Shown here one piece after another: positions 9,019 through 18,384 of a stretch of 64,000 nucleotides of DNA (its first letter is position 1; each line of letters starts with the position of its first letter). The stretch comes from Sporosarcina sp. P13 (GTDB taxonomy: Bacteria > Bacillota > Bacilli > Bacillales_A > Planococcaceae). The stretch is from NCBI RefSeq assembly GCF_002743055.1, contig NZ_PDYM01000015.1, forward strand, positions 1 to 64,000. The letters are read 5' to 3'. The notes beneath the pieces are model-generated. The model did no database searches, was not told the DNA's origin, and saw nothing but the letters and a program-made list of their open reading frames with translations. The translations under genes and the position numbers were made by a program.

Positions 9019-10020
9019 TTATTTCACTACTTGATTAGAATATTTAATTTTCTTCTTTTCAAACAACCCATATATCGTAGGAATCAATAAAAATTTACTT
9101 AAAACAAACTTTTTAATGTCGAAAGATAATATGCAAATTATAAAACAAACTAATTGTAAGAAGATAAAACCTGATAGGAATTTTATATTTATAAAAGATA
9201 AAATTAAAAATAAATATGAAAATGAGTCCATCAAAAGTGGAACAAATAATTGCGCTACAGGCTTATGGTTAAATAAATAAAACATATTCTTTTCAAAAAA
9301 ACTAGATCTAATTACTTGCCCTAAACCAAATCCTCGTTTGGTAAATATCAAAGATTTTAGTTTTTCTATTTTCTTACTTGGTTTATCATAGTGATCAATC
9401 ATCTTTTTAGGAGTCTCATAAATCTTATAACCTTTGCTTTTTAATCTGATATATAATTCAGGCTCTTCGAACGAATATATATATTCTTTATATCCTCCCA
9501 TTTCTCTGAAAACTTTACTTTTAATCAGTAAAGAACCACCAAAATGAGAAGTGATTTTTAAATCTGTTATATTATATTTATTCTCTATAGATTTTATTAT
9601 ATTATTATTTGAATCTAATATTATATCATCTCGTATTCCTATTATACCGGCACACTCTTCTTCTCTGAGTAACTTGAATTCCTCTAAAATAAAATCTTTG
9701 TAAAGCTTCATATCACCATCTAAGAACAATAAATATTTCCCCATGGCGATATTACTTCCAACATTTCTTCCAAGTGCTGCGCTGTATATAGTCGATTGTG
9801 TTATATTTACTACTCTTAGTTCCTTTATATCTAAATCTATTGCTCTTTGGATAGTTAAGTCCGTTGAATTTGAGTCTACTAATATAATCTCAAATGAAAA
9901 ATCCAGTTCTTTAAAAACATTTTTAATTGATTTTAAACAACGTTCTATATTTTTTTCTTCATTCTTTGTAATAACAATTACAGAAAATAACAACTCTTCC
10001 GAAGGTGAGTTTTTAACCAT
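9019..10020 (-). CDS. Family 2 glycosyltransferase with C-terminal membrane segments
   Basis: The GT2 catalytic domain contains FSVIVITKNEEKNIERCLKS, FEIILVDSNSTD and the DXD-like YLLFLDGDMKLY. It is followed by about 110 residues with two or three hydrophobic helices near the C-terminus, suggesting membrane attachment at the site of lipid-linked synthesis. The ATG at 10020 has AGGAGA upstream; an in-frame TTG one codon earlier is less likely. It is probably the first gene of the distal capsule sub-cluster, since 450 bases separate it from the epimerase gene. Confidence 0.88.
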   Translation of the reverse strand: MVKNSPSEELLFSVIVITKNEEKNIERCLKSIKNVFKELDFSFEIILVDSNSTDLTIQRAIDLDIKELRVVNITQSTIYSAALGRNVGSNIAMGKYLLFLDGDMKLYKDFILEEFKLLREEECAGIIGIRDDIILDSNNNIIKSIENKYNITDLKITSHFGGSLLIKSKVFREMGGYKEYIYSFEEPELYIRLKSKGYKIYETPKKMIDHYDKPSKKIEKLKSLIFTKRGFGLGQVIRSSFFEKNMFYLFNHKPVAQLFVPLLMDSFSYLFLILSFINIKFLSGFIFLQLVCFIICILSFDIKKFVLSKFLLIPTIYGLFEKKKIKYSNQVVK

Positions 10021-10471
10021 CAAACATATCTCCTAAATCATAATTTTTATCACAGTTTAAAACAAGTATTACCTTAATGATGTCGGAATGTTTTTTCATA
10101 CTACACTTCCCAAAAATGAAATATCAAAACAGGTAATAAATATTTATTATTTATATAACGTACAATATTAACTATCCAAGCTCCTCATATATTACAGATT
10201 TTATTAGTCAAATTAAGAGCATCTAATCTCCTTAGAGCAATACTAATCTGTAATCATGTAAAAATACTACTTAATGGTATTTATATATGAAGTTTTAAAT
10301 AAATACTTATCTTGAAGTAATTAACAGTTTTCTTGGCTCTAATGTTTTTATTTCAAAAAAGCTACTTGATTTATAATATTTAAAATAAAATTTATTAATA
10401 ATACTATAAATGACATCTTTCTAGTGTCTATATATGAATTTTCTTTATTAAGCAACAACCAAGGTGTTTTG
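10021..10471. other. AT-rich intergenic stretch
   Basis: About 450 bases with many A/T runs and no ORF that I can support. It separates the better-conserved proximal capsule genes from the AT-rich distal ones, so it may hold a promoter for the distal set. No single promoter stands out. Confidence 0.5.
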
Positions 10472-11449
10472 TTATTTTAAATTTTCCCTATACCATTCAA
10501 GTGCTTCAAAAATACCCTGTTCAAAATTCCATTTTGGATTATAGTGCAGCATTTCTCTTGCTTTAGTAATATCTGCATTGCTATGTTTAATATCACCTAA
10601 TCTATCCGGGCCAAAAATAGGTTGTATCTCTTTACCCAACGCCTTGCATAATTGTCCATATATATCAATTAAAAACTCTCTTCCACCGAATGCTATATTA
10701 TAAGCTTTTCCAGCTGCCTCCGTTGAAGCTTTGCATGCCTTTAAGTTAGCCTCAATCACATTTTCGATATATGTAAAATCACGACTTTGCTTTCCATCTC
10801 CATTGATTGTTGGTTGTTCATTATCAAGTAATTGTTTAATAAACTTTGGAATAACTGCAGCATAAGCACCATCAGGATTCTGCCTTCTTCCGAATACATT
10901 AAAATAACGTAATCCATATGTATCTAAACCATATAGCTCACTATATAGTCTTCCATACTCTTCGTTAACTTTCTTAGTCAAAGAATAAGGTGATAATACG
11001 TTGCCCTCTCTACCTTCTTTCTTAGGAAGATTAGGCTCATCACCATAGACGGAGGAACTCGAAGCATAAACAAATTTCTGAACATTATTTTGTCTAGCAG
11101 CTTCCATCATATTAAGGGTACCCTTAATATTTACTTCTTCATAGAATAAAGGCATTTCAATACTTCTTGGGACACTTCCCCATGCCGCTTGATTTAGAAC
11201 ATAATCAATACCCTTACAAGCTTTCATACAAGTTTCAATATCACGGATATCACCTTCAATAAATTCGTAACTAGGATTATCTAAAAACTCTTCTACATTT
11301 TCCTTCTTGCCAGTGGAGAAGTTATCTAATCCTCTAACTTGATAGCCTAATTTAAGTATCGCTTCCACTAAGTTCGAACCGATGAATCCCGCTGATCCTG
11401 TCACCAGGAATTTACTTCCTTCTGGGAACTTTATATTTTCGTAGCGCAT
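10472..11449 (-). CDS. UDP-N-acetylhexosamine 4-epimerase-like SDR (WbpP/TviC type)
   Basis: This extended short-chain dehydrogenase/reductase should interconvert UDP-GlcNAc and UDP-GalNAc. The NAD-binding motif FLVTGSAGFIGSNLVEA is at the N-terminus. The catalytic triad is visible as SSSSVYGDEP and SPYSLTKKVNE (Tyr and Lys). The N-terminal extension MRYENIKFPEGSKF and RSIEMPLFYEEVN fit the WbpP subgroup. It is two bases from the dehydrogenase stop, so the pair is one transcript. Together they could make UDP-GalNAc uronic acid for the capsule repeat (inference from pairing). Confidence 0.88.
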   Translation of the reverse strand: MRYENIKFPEGSKFLVTGSAGFIGSNLVEAILKLGYQVRGLDNFSTGKKENVEEFLDNPSYEFIEGDIRDIETCMKACKGIDYVLNQAAWGSVPRSIEMPLFYEEVNIKGTLNMMEAARQNNVQKFVYASSSSVYGDEPNLPKKEGREGNVLSPYSLTKKVNEEYGRLYSELYGLDTYGLRYFNVFGRRQNPDGAYAAVIPKFIKQLLDNEQPTINGDGKQSRDFTYIENVIEANLKACKASTEAAGKAYNIAFGGREFLIDIYGQLCKALGKEIQPIFGPDRLGDIKHSNADITKAREMLHYNPKWNFEQGIFEALEWYRENLK

Positions 11450-11451
11450 TC

Positions 11452-12828
11452 TTATAGCCTCCAGTAATTAAATCCGATTTTTTCCGCTTCTTCTCTGTTA
11501 TATAAACCTTTTAAGTCAGCTAGCACGAATTCTTCAGTAATATTAGTTAAACTTGAATCAATTAAATTATTTAAATCACTTTCTTCATTTGTAATTCCAG
11601 AGTTTTTATACATCTTTTTTACATCTTCTAATTCGAAAGCTTTAAATTCATCATGCGTGACTGCGAAAATCACTGCATCCATATTTTTAATCTCTTCAGG
11701 TTTGCAAAGCTGAATATTATACATTGCAATTAAATCCTCTTCATCGGCTACCGGATCTATAACTTTCACTTCGATACCATACTCTTCAAGTTCTCTTATT
11801 ACATCAATCACTTTTGTATTTCTAACATCCGGACAGTTCTCTTTAAAGGTAATACCAAAAACAGCTACTTTTGCACCGTTAACTTGCTTATTAGCTTTAA
11901 TCATCTTTTTAACTATATTCTCAGCAACATATTTTCCCATATTGTCATTAATCTTTCTTCCTGAAAGAATGATTTGAGAATGATAACCCATTTGCTCAGC
12001 TTTGTATGTTAAGTAATAAGGATCTACACCTATACAATGTCCTCCCACTAATCCTGGAGAGAAGTTAAGGAAATTCCATTTTGTACCTGCAGCCTCGAGC
12101 ACAGCTTGTGTATCTATTTCTAGTTTATTAAAAATAATAGAAAGTTCATTCATAAATGCAATGTTAATATCTCTTTGAGAGTTTTCAATGACTTTTGCAG
12201 CCTCAGCCACTTTGATACTTGCAGCTTTATATACCCCTGCATCCACTACAAGTTCATATACTTTTGCAATGATATCTAAAACTTCTTCATCTTGGCCTGC
12301 TACTACTTTAATAATATTTTCTAGCGTATGTACCTTGTCACCTGGATTTATTCTTTCAGGTGAATAACCTACCTTGAAATCAAGCCCACACTTTAAACCA
12401 GACTCTTTTTCCAAGATTGGAATACATACTTCTTCTGTTACACCAGGATATACAGTAGATTCAAAAACTACTATTGAGCCTTTTGTTAAGTTTCTTCCTA
12501 GTGTAGTACTTGCAGATTTCAATGGCGTTAGATCTGGTGTGCGATCTTCTTTGACGGGTGTTGGTACAGCGACGATATGAAACTTTGCATTTTTAAGGCT
12601 TGTCTCTTCAGAAGTAAAATCTACAGTAGTGTTTTGGATCACGATATCGCCGACTTCTTTTGTTGGATCTATACCATTTTTATAAAGTTCAATTTTGTCT
12701 TTACTAATATCAAATCCAATCACATGTACTTTCTTTGCAAAAGCAACTGCAATTGGCATTCCTACATATCCCAAACCTACTAATGAAATCTTTTCTTCTT
12801 TATTCTTAATCTTCTCATATAGGTTCAT
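11452..12828 (-). CDS. UDP-N-acetylhexosamine 6-dehydrogenase (WbpO/TviB type)
   Basis: A nucleotide-sugar dehydrogenase that oxidises C6 of a UDP-HexNAc to the uronic acid, using two NAD. The Rossmann motif SLVGLGYVGMPIAVAFA is at the N-terminus. The catalytic Cys lies in GGHCIGVDPYYL near residue 263, and GITFKENCPDVRNTK is the typical C-terminal domain start. The length (458 aa) is usual for the group. Its ATG overlaps the upstream glycosyltransferase stop as ATGA. A second, different dehydrogenase (WecC-like) occurs at 31.4 kb, so the cell probably makes two uronic acids for two polymers. Confidence 0.9.
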   Translation of the reverse strand: MNLYEKIKNKEEKISLVGLGYVGMPIAVAFAKKVHVIGFDISKDKIELYKNGIDPTKEVGDIVIQNTTVDFTSEETSLKNAKFHIVAVPTPVKEDRTPDLTPLKSASTTLGRNLTKGSIVVFESTVYPGVTEEVCIPILEKESGLKCGLDFKVGYSPERINPGDKVHTLENIIKVVAGQDEEVLDIIAKVYELVVDAGVYKAASIKVAEAAKVIENSQRDINIAFMNELSIIFNKLEIDTQAVLEAAGTKWNFLNFSPGLVGGHCIGVDPYYLTYKAEQMGYHSQIILSGRKINDNMGKYVAENIVKKMIKANKQVNGAKVAVFGITFKENCPDVRNTKVIDVIRELEEYGIEVKVIDPVADEEDLIAMYNIQLCKPEEIKNMDAVIFAVTHDEFKAFELEDVKKMYKNSGITNEESDLNNLIDSSLTNITEEFVLADLKGLYNREEAEKIGFNYWRL

Positions 12829-13937
12829 TGATAACTCTCCTCATTCGCTCTGGTTACTCTACTGATTTCATTAAGGTATGTATTTATAACTAACTCCCTA
12901 TCGAATTCTTTCTCCACTTTCAATCTACCTTTGTAACCCATTTCTTTCTTTTGGGGATAAGACAAAATTAAAAACTTGTCAATTGCATCTACTAAGCTGG
13001 CAACATTACTAACTTCAAACCCAAAACCAGTTATCCCATCCTCGAAGGTCTCGACACATCCTGGTATATTAGATGCCAAAATAGGTCTTCCTGATGATGC
13101 AGACTCCAATAGCACATTAGCCAACCCTTCATGATGCGATGGAAGAATTGTAGCATGAGAATTCTTAATAAATGAATGTACATCACTCTGTTGTCCATAA
13201 TATTTAACAATATTTTCTCTTTCAAGTTCCTGGATTTCTTGACTATAATCTTCTTCCATGGAGCCAATCAAATCGAATTGAACATTTGGGTGTTTACTTT
13301 TCACTATTACCGCTGCTTTGAATAACTCTTCTATACCTTTTGCTTTCATAATGCGCCCAATAAAAAGAAGTCGTATCTTCTGTTCTTTTTCTGGATATTC
13401 CTCAAACTTATGTAGGTTCAGATTAACTCCTGATCCCGGAATCAATCTAGTTTCACCCTTAATAATACTTTTTTTTCGAAAGAATATTTGATTAGTATCA
13501 TTTTGAAACATAATACAAGATGACTTTTTCAGTCCTATTCTATAGAGTTGCAATGTTATCTTTTGCATTAGCCCCTTATTTTCAACTGATGTGCCTAGTC
13601 CTGTTATATTTGTAATGTAAGGTGTTTTTGTTATTGTACATGCCATACCTCCATATACATTAGGTTTAATTGTATAGGTTAGAACAACATCTGGTTTAAT
13701 TTTTTTGATTATTTTTCTATAAAATAAAAATAATTTAAAATCGGATATTGGATTTGTTCCTCTTCTATTTAGCTGAGTATCTATAAACCTGCACCCTATG
13801 TCTTCCAATTTAGACACGTATTCATCATTAGGTAATGATATATATACTTCATTATTTTGTTGAATTAACTTTTCTAACAATTCTTTTCTAAAATTATATA
13901 AACCCATTCCAAAATTAGCTAATACCAATATCTTCAT
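12825..13937 (-). CDS. Family 4 glycosyltransferase (PglA/CapM-like)
   Basis: A retaining GT-B glycosyltransferase. N-terminal MKILVLANFGMGLYNFRKEL and LTYTIKPNVYGGMAC match the subgroup that adds HexNAc to bacillosamine- or FucNAc-type lipid primers. The C-terminal domain has LLFIGRIMKAKGIEELFKA and the EX7E region PSHHEGLANVLLESASSGRP. The position directly before pglD/pglC-like genes fits transfer of the second sugar to a diNAcBac-lipid. The start has AGGAGA. Confidence 0.87.
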   Translation of the reverse strand: MKILVLANFGMGLYNFRKELLEKLIQQNNEVYISLPNDEYVSKLEDIGCRFIDTQLNRRGTNPISDFKLFLFYRKIIKKIKPDVVLTYTIKPNVYGGMACTITKTPYITNITGLGTSVENKGLMQKITLQLYRIGLKKSSCIMFQNDTNQIFFRKKSIIKGETRLIPGSGVNLNLHKFEEYPEKEQKIRLLFIGRIMKAKGIEELFKAAVIVKSKHPNVQFDLIGSMEEDYSQEIQELERENIVKYYGQQSDVHSFIKNSHATILPSHHEGLANVLLESASSGRPILASNIPGCVETFEDGITGFGFEVSNVASLVDAIDKFLILSYPQKKEMGYKGRLKVEKEFDRELVINTYLNEISRVTRANEESYQ

Positions 13938-13940
13938 GAC

Positions 13941-14558
13941 TTATAATCTCCTAACTGGAGTACCAACATATCTGCCTGGTTCATTTATATTTTTAATTAC
14001 AACAGAACCTGCTCCAACTATACTTCTACTTGAAATGTTAATGTTATTACTAACCACACTTCCAATCCCTAACCAAGACTCCTGTCCAACCTTCACCGTT
14101 CCCGCAAGACGTGCACCTGGTGACATATGAACATAATCCCCAATAGAATTATCATGATCTACCGTAGAACCGGTATTGATAATGCATGCCTGACCTATCT
14201 GAGTACAACAGTTTATAACGACTCCGGCCATAACTACAGTACCGCTCTCTATACTCACTTCTGACCCTATAACAGCATTCGGATGAATCAATATTGGTAT
14301 TGTAGCTCCAGCAGATTTGAGCTTTTCATAAATCCTTTTTCTAATTGCATTATCACCAATACCAACAAATATTTCGTATTCATCTATATAGTTCAACATG
14401 TCTTTTGAACTTCCAATGACGTCTAATCCCATGACATTTTTAATCGTTTTATTATCATCTAAGAATTCAATGCTACTCCACTTATTCATTTCTAGAGCAA
14501 TGTCAGCAACTACTTTTCCATGTCCACTAGCTCCGATAATAAGAAGTTTATTTTTCAT
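13941..14558 (-). CDS. Sugar O/N-acyltransferase, NeuD/PglD family
   Basis: A left-handed beta-helix acyltransferase. The N-terminal domain KLLIIGASGHGKVVADIAL binds the nucleotide sugar. Then come hexapeptide repeats such as GTVVMAGVVINC, IINTGSTVDHD and SRSIVGAGSVVIKN. The catalytic His is in VDHDNSIGDYVHMSPGA. In the pgl pathway this enzyme N-acetylates UDP-4-amino sugar to UDP-diNAcBac. Its ATG overlaps the sugar-transferase end by 11 bases, indicating coupling. Confidence 0.9.
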   Translation of the reverse strand: MKNKLLIIGASGHGKVVADIALEMNKWSSIEFLDDNKTIKNVMGLDVIGSSKDMLNYIDEYEIFVGIGDNAIRKRIYEKLKSAGATIPILIHPNAVIGSEVSIESGTVVMAGVVINCCTQIGQACIINTGSTVDHDNSIGDYVHMSPGARLAGTVKVGQESWLGIGSVVSNNINISSRSIVGAGSVVIKNINEPGRYVGTPVRRL

Positions 14559-15195
14559 AATTTATTTCTTCCTTTTCAGCACCTGTGAATGGCTCCATCG
14601 TTGCAGCCGTTTCCGAACTAATATCTTCTCTAACAATTACTTTCTTAATTGTCATGAAGATGATTTTCCAATCCCCAATGAAACTTATATTATCTACATA
14701 TGTAACGTCTAGATTAAATTTATCTTCCCAACTAATCGCATTTCTACCACTTACCTGTGCTAAGCCAGATAAGCCTGGTCTTACTTCATGACGTCGTTTT
14801 TGATGATCGTTGTATAATGGAAGGTATTGGACTAATAACGGCCTTGGCCCAATAACAGACATATCACCTTTTAATATATTAAATAGCTCGGGTAGTTCAT
14901 CTAAAGATGTAGAACGTAACAGCCTACCGAACTTCGTTAACCTCACACTATCAGGAAGCAGATTACCTGAATCATCTTTTTCATCTGTCATCGTTCTGAA
15001 TTTATACATCATAAATACTTCTTCATTTAGACCTGGTCTTTCTTGTTTAAATAACACAGGGCTACCTAATTTTGTTCTGACTAGGATTGCAACCACAAGA
15101 AGTATTGGACTTAGTAGTACGATTGCGATTAGTGAAAGTATAAAATCCATCGGTCGCTTTACAAACCTGCTATACATATTCCCTTTGCTGCTCAT
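14548..15195 (-). CDS. Undecaprenyl-phosphate sugar-1-phosphate transferase (PglC/EpsL-like)
   Basis: A monotopic phosphoglycosyltransferase that starts the lipid-linked repeat by moving a sugar-1-phosphate to undecaprenyl phosphate. It is the small PglC-type form, with one N-terminal hydrophobic re-entrant helix (FILSLIAIVLLSPILLVVAI). The catalytic KFRTMTDEKDDSGNLLPD holds the Asp-Glu dyad region, and GPRPLLVQYLPLY is also present. The ATG at 15195 overlaps the aminotransferase stop as ATGA and has AAAGGA upstream. Neighbours suggest diNAcBac-1-P as substrate (inference). Confidence 0.92.
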   Translation of the reverse strand: MSSKGNMYSRFVKRPMDFILSLIAIVLLSPILLVVAILVRTKLGSPVLFKQERPGLNEEVFMMYKFRTMTDEKDDSGNLLPDSVRLTKFGRLLRSTSLDELPELFNILKGDMSVIGPRPLLVQYLPLYNDHQKRRHEVRPGLSGLAQVSGRNAISWEDKFNLDVTYVDNISFIGDWKIIFMTIKKVIVREDISSETAATMEPFTGAEKEEINYEK

Positions 15196-16319
15196 ACCCA
15201 CAGTCCTTTAATGGTTTTTACAACTCTCTGCAATTCTTCTTCAGTCATCTTCGTATCCGACGGCAAACAAACCCCATCCTCAAACAACCTCTCAGATACC
15301 CCTTCACCAACAAAATCATACTTCTCAAAGAAAGGCTGTAAATGCATTGGCTTCCACACAGGTCTAGATTCAATATTTTCAGCTTCTAAAGCTTCAAATA
15401 TATCAATAGGTCGTATCTTACCAGTTAAGGTCATTGAACTTAACCAACAGTTAGGTTCATCCCACTCATTAATCGGCATGAATTGAATACCTTCTAACTC
15501 GCCTAGTTCTTTTTTATAAAAGTCGTAAATCTCTCTTTTCTTTTCAACTCGCTGATCTAGTACTTTAAGCTGTCCTCTACCAATCCCGGCAGAAACATTA
15601 CTCATTCGATAATTGAAACCTAGCTCACTATGCTGATAATGTCTTGCTTGATCCCTAGACTGGGTTGCCCAAAATCTAGACTTCTCTATTTTCTCTGTAT
15701 TGTTAGAAACAAGCATCCCGCCACCTGAAGTAGTGATAATCTTATTTCCGTTAAAAGAAAAGATACCATAGTCGCCAAATGTACCCGTATGTTTGCCTTT
15801 ATAATATGTACCAAGCGATTCTGCAGCATCTTCTATAACTGCTACACCATGTTTATTACAGATTTCCATAATCTTATCCATATCAGCAGAAAGGCCATAT
15901 AAATGCACGACAATAACAGCTTTCACTTCTGGATACTTCTCAAAAGCTACTTCCAATGCTTTCGGACACATATTCCACGTTTCATAATCACTATCTATAA
16001 AAACAGGTGTAGCATTTTGATAGATGATTGGATTTGCAGTAGCTGAGAATGTTAGCGTTGGACAGAAGACGATATCCCCTTCTCCTACTTCTGCAGCTTT
16101 AAGAGCTAAATGGATTGCTGCAGTTCCTGAAGATAAAGCTGCGGCATCTGTAGAACCCACTTTTCGAGCTAATTCTTCTTCAAACTTATTGACGTTCTCA
16201 CCGAGTGGAGCAATCCAATTCGTATCAAACGCTTCTTTTACGTATTGCATTTCATAGCCTTCATCACTCATATGTGGTGATGATAAAAATATCTTGTCAT
16301 ATGTAATTGTTGATTTCAT
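15192..16319 (-). CDS. DegT/DnrJ/EryC1/StrS aminotransferase (PglE/EpsN-like)
   Basis: A PLP-dependent sugar aminotransferase, expected to convert UDP-4-keto-6-deoxy-GlcNAc to the 4-amino sugar. The PLP lysine lies in FSFNGNKIITTSGGGMLV. VVHLYGLSADMDKI and VIEDAAESLG are the family's cofactor-binding segments, and FNYRMSNVSAGIGRGQL follows. The length (375 aa) is typical. It has a good AGAGGAAG ribosome site. It sits between a PglF-like dehydratase and a PglC-like transferase, so the whole bacillosamine route is present in order. Confidence 0.92.
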   Translation of the reverse strand: MKSTITYDKIFLSSPHMSDEGYEMQYVKEAFDTNWIAPLGENVNKFEEELARKVGSTDAAALSSGTAAIHLALKAAEVGEGDIVFCPTLTFSATANPIIYQNATPVFIDSDYETWNMCPKALEVAFEKYPEVKAVIVVHLYGLSADMDKIMEICNKHGVAVIEDAAESLGTYYKGKHTGTFGDYGIFSFNGNKIITTSGGGMLVSNNTEKIEKSRFWATQSRDQARHYQHSELGFNYRMSNVSAGIGRGQLKVLDQRVEKKREIYDFYKKELGELEGIQFMPINEWDEPNCWLSSMTLTGKIRPIDIFEALEAENIESRPVWKPMHLQPFFEKYDFVGEGVSERLFEDGVCLPSDTKMTEEELQRVVKTIKGLWV

Positions 16320-16448
16320 CTTTCAGACTTCCTCTCGTTGCTACATTGTTATTTAGTGACTAGTACTTAATTAGAGTTAGATTTTCTAATTAACTACTAA
16401 CTCCCTAAATAAGAGTTAGGGTGTTTATTGATATAGCAACTATAAATA
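16320..16448 (-). promoter_or_regulatory. Intergenic leader before the aminotransferase, with CTAACTC/GAGTTAG inverted repeat
   Basis: Around 16404-16428 there is an inverted repeat CTAACTC...GAGTTAG (7-bp arms). It lies between the terminator-like hairpin after the dehydratase and the aminotransferase start. There is no clear promoter hexamer pair. It may be a regulatory site controlling read-through into the downstream capsule genes. Confidence 0.35.
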
Positions 16449-16472
16449 GGAAAGAGGCATGTTGCCTCTTCC
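16449..16472 (-). terminator. Terminator-like hairpin after the dehydratase gene
   Basis: GGAAGAGGCA and TGCCTCTTTCC can pair with a 3-nt loop, directly after the stop codon. The T-tract after it is poor, so partial read-through into the aminotransferase operon is likely. Confidence 0.6.
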
Positions 16473-18305
16473 TTACATAGCGTCCGCTTCTAACTTCGGC
16501 GCCTCCACAAACTTCCGATTCGCCAACCCAACAAGCGTCGCCTTCAGCTCATCATCAGCCATAGCCGGCAGTTTCTCCAACACATAACTTTGCTCCGTCT
16601 CTGAAATCGGAGTAGCTTTCCCAATATAAATCTTCGGAAACACATGTTCACTTTGTCGTTCATTTTCATTTAGTAATTCTTCATATAACTTCTCCCCTGG
16701 ACGAATGCCAGAGTAATGGATTCCAATATCCTCTTCTTCATAGCCTGATAGCTTGATCAAGTTTTTCGCTAAGTCTACTATTTTAACAGGTTCACCCATA
16801 TCAAGGACGAATACTTCGCCACCTTGCGCGAGTGTTCCTGCTTGAATGACTAATCGTGACGCTTCTGGAATGGTCATGAAGTATCTTGTCATTTTTGGAT
16901 CCGTGATCGTAATCGGACCGCCTTTTGCGATTTGCTTTTTGAATAAAGGTACGACACTACCTCGTGAGCCTAGAACATTACCAAATCGAACGGCAGCGAA
17001 TTTTGTTTCGCTGTCTTTTGCTAAATTTTGCACAATCATCTCAGCGAAGCGCTTTGTTGCACCCATGACGTTCGGCGGATTGACTGCTTTGTCCGTTGAT
17101 ACGAGAACGAAGTGCGAGACGCCAAAGAATCTAGCGGCTTCTGCTACATTTTTTGTACCGAATATATTATTTTTTACGGCTTCCATCGGGTTGCCTTCCA
17201 TAAGGGGTACATGTTTATGTGCCGCTGCATGATAGATCACATCAGGTTTTAATTCACCAATCAAATCAAAAATTCGATTGCGATCTTGAACGTCTGCGAT
17301 AATTGGACATATTTCTGTGTCAGTTGAAACCTTTTGACGCAGTTCCATGTCTATAGTATAGATAGAATTTTCTCCATGTCCGAGTAAGATGAGTTTTTTC
17401 GGACGGAAATCAAACACTTGTCGACAAATTTCGGAACCAATGGAACCGCCAGCTCCCGTAATGAGGATCGTTTTACCTGTCAGCTTATCTGCAATGGCCT
17501 GTAGATCGAGCTGTACTTCATCACGTCCGAGCAAATCTTCAATTTTGACATCACGCATATCTTGAACGGATACTTTTCCTGTCATCAAGTCTTCGATGCG
17601 TGGAATGGTTTGTGTTTTGATACCTGTTTCGATACAACGTTTCATCAAACCTGCCATCGGTTGCTTACCCATCGAAGGCATCGCGATGACTATTTTATCA
17701 ATGGCGTGATCTTCCACCAATTGCGGAATGTTTTCTGTCCCTCTATACACACGCATACCGAACATTTCAAGACCTTCTTTCATCTTGTCGTCGTCTACGA
17801 ATAGGACAGGTTGCATGCCGTACTCAGGATTATTTTGGACTTGTCTTGCGATCATAGTACCTGCTTGTCCAGCCCCTATAATCATCGTCCGAACGGTTTT
17901 CATGTTTTTATCTTTTACTACAACATCTCTTACTAATCGCCACGATAAGCGCGATCCGCCGATAAGCATAACATGTAACATCCACGTCAATACAAGCGCT
18001 CGTATATGGACGTCTTGAGAAATAGCAAACTGTACGCCTGCTACGATAAGAATGGTGAAGGTTACAGCTTTCACGATAGATTTCAACTCACCGATAGAGG
18101 CATACGACCAAGCTTTTCGATAGAGTCCGTAGTACCATGCGAAGAAATGGTGTGCGATCTGGATAGTCACCGCACTGAGCAGTACCACTTCATCGGAAAT
18201 GGTACTCGTCTTTGGATGAAGTATAAAGTAGCCGATATAAATAGACAATAAAACGATAATTGAATCAGTAGCAATCAGCATAGTCATTCGCTTACGTATT
18301 GTCAA
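16473..18305 (-). CDS. UDP-GlcNAc 4,6-dehydratase, membrane type (PglF/EpsC/CapD-like)
   Basis: Inner-membrane nucleotide-sugar dehydratase making the UDP-4-keto-6-deoxy sugar that starts bacillosamine-type synthesis. Four N-terminal membrane helices (about residues 1-130) are followed by a CoA-binding-like Rossmann domain (MIIGAGQAGTMIARQVQNN). The catalytic SDR domain then begins TILITGAGGSIGSEICRQ and contains STDKAVNPPNVMGATKRFAE. I choose TTG 18305: AAAGGAGGAG sits just upstream, and the longer ATG would place that site inside the gene. It is 610 aa, normal for the family. It follows the YwqE-type phosphatase gene. Confidence 0.93.
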   Translation of the reverse strand: MTIRKRMTMLIATDSIIVLLSIYIGYFILHPKTSTISDEVVLLSAVTIQIAHHFFAWYYGLYRKAWSYASIGELKSIVKAVTFTILIVAGVQFAISQDVHIRALVLTWMLHVMLIGGSRLSWRLVRDVVVKDKNMKTVRTMIIGAGQAGTMIARQVQNNPEYGMQPVLFVDDDKMKEGLEMFGMRVYRGTENIPQLVEDHAIDKIVIAMPSMGKQPMAGLMKRCIETGIKTQTIPRIEDLMTGKVSVQDMRDVKIEDLLGRDEVQLDLQAIADKLTGKTILITGAGGSIGSEICRQVFDFRPKKLILLGHGENSIYTIDMELRQKVSTDTEICPIIADVQDRNRIFDLIGELKPDVIYHAAAHKHVPLMEGNPMEAVKNNIFGTKNVAEAARFFGVSHFVLVSTDKAVNPPNVMGATKRFAEMIVQNLAKDSETKFAAVRFGNVLGSRGSVVPLFKKQIAKGGPITITDPKMTRYFMTIPEASRLVIQAGTLAQGGEVFVLDMGEPVKIVDLAKNLIKLSGYEEEDIGIHYSGIRPGEKLYEELLNENERQSEHVFPKIYIGKATPISETEQSYVLEKLPAMADDELKATLVGLANRKFVEAPKLEADAM

Positions 18306-18384
18306 AAAGACTCCTCCTTTCATACTGTAGTTCTATAATCATGTAAGTTATTACTAGCTAGTAACTAATTAGAATTATAACTGC

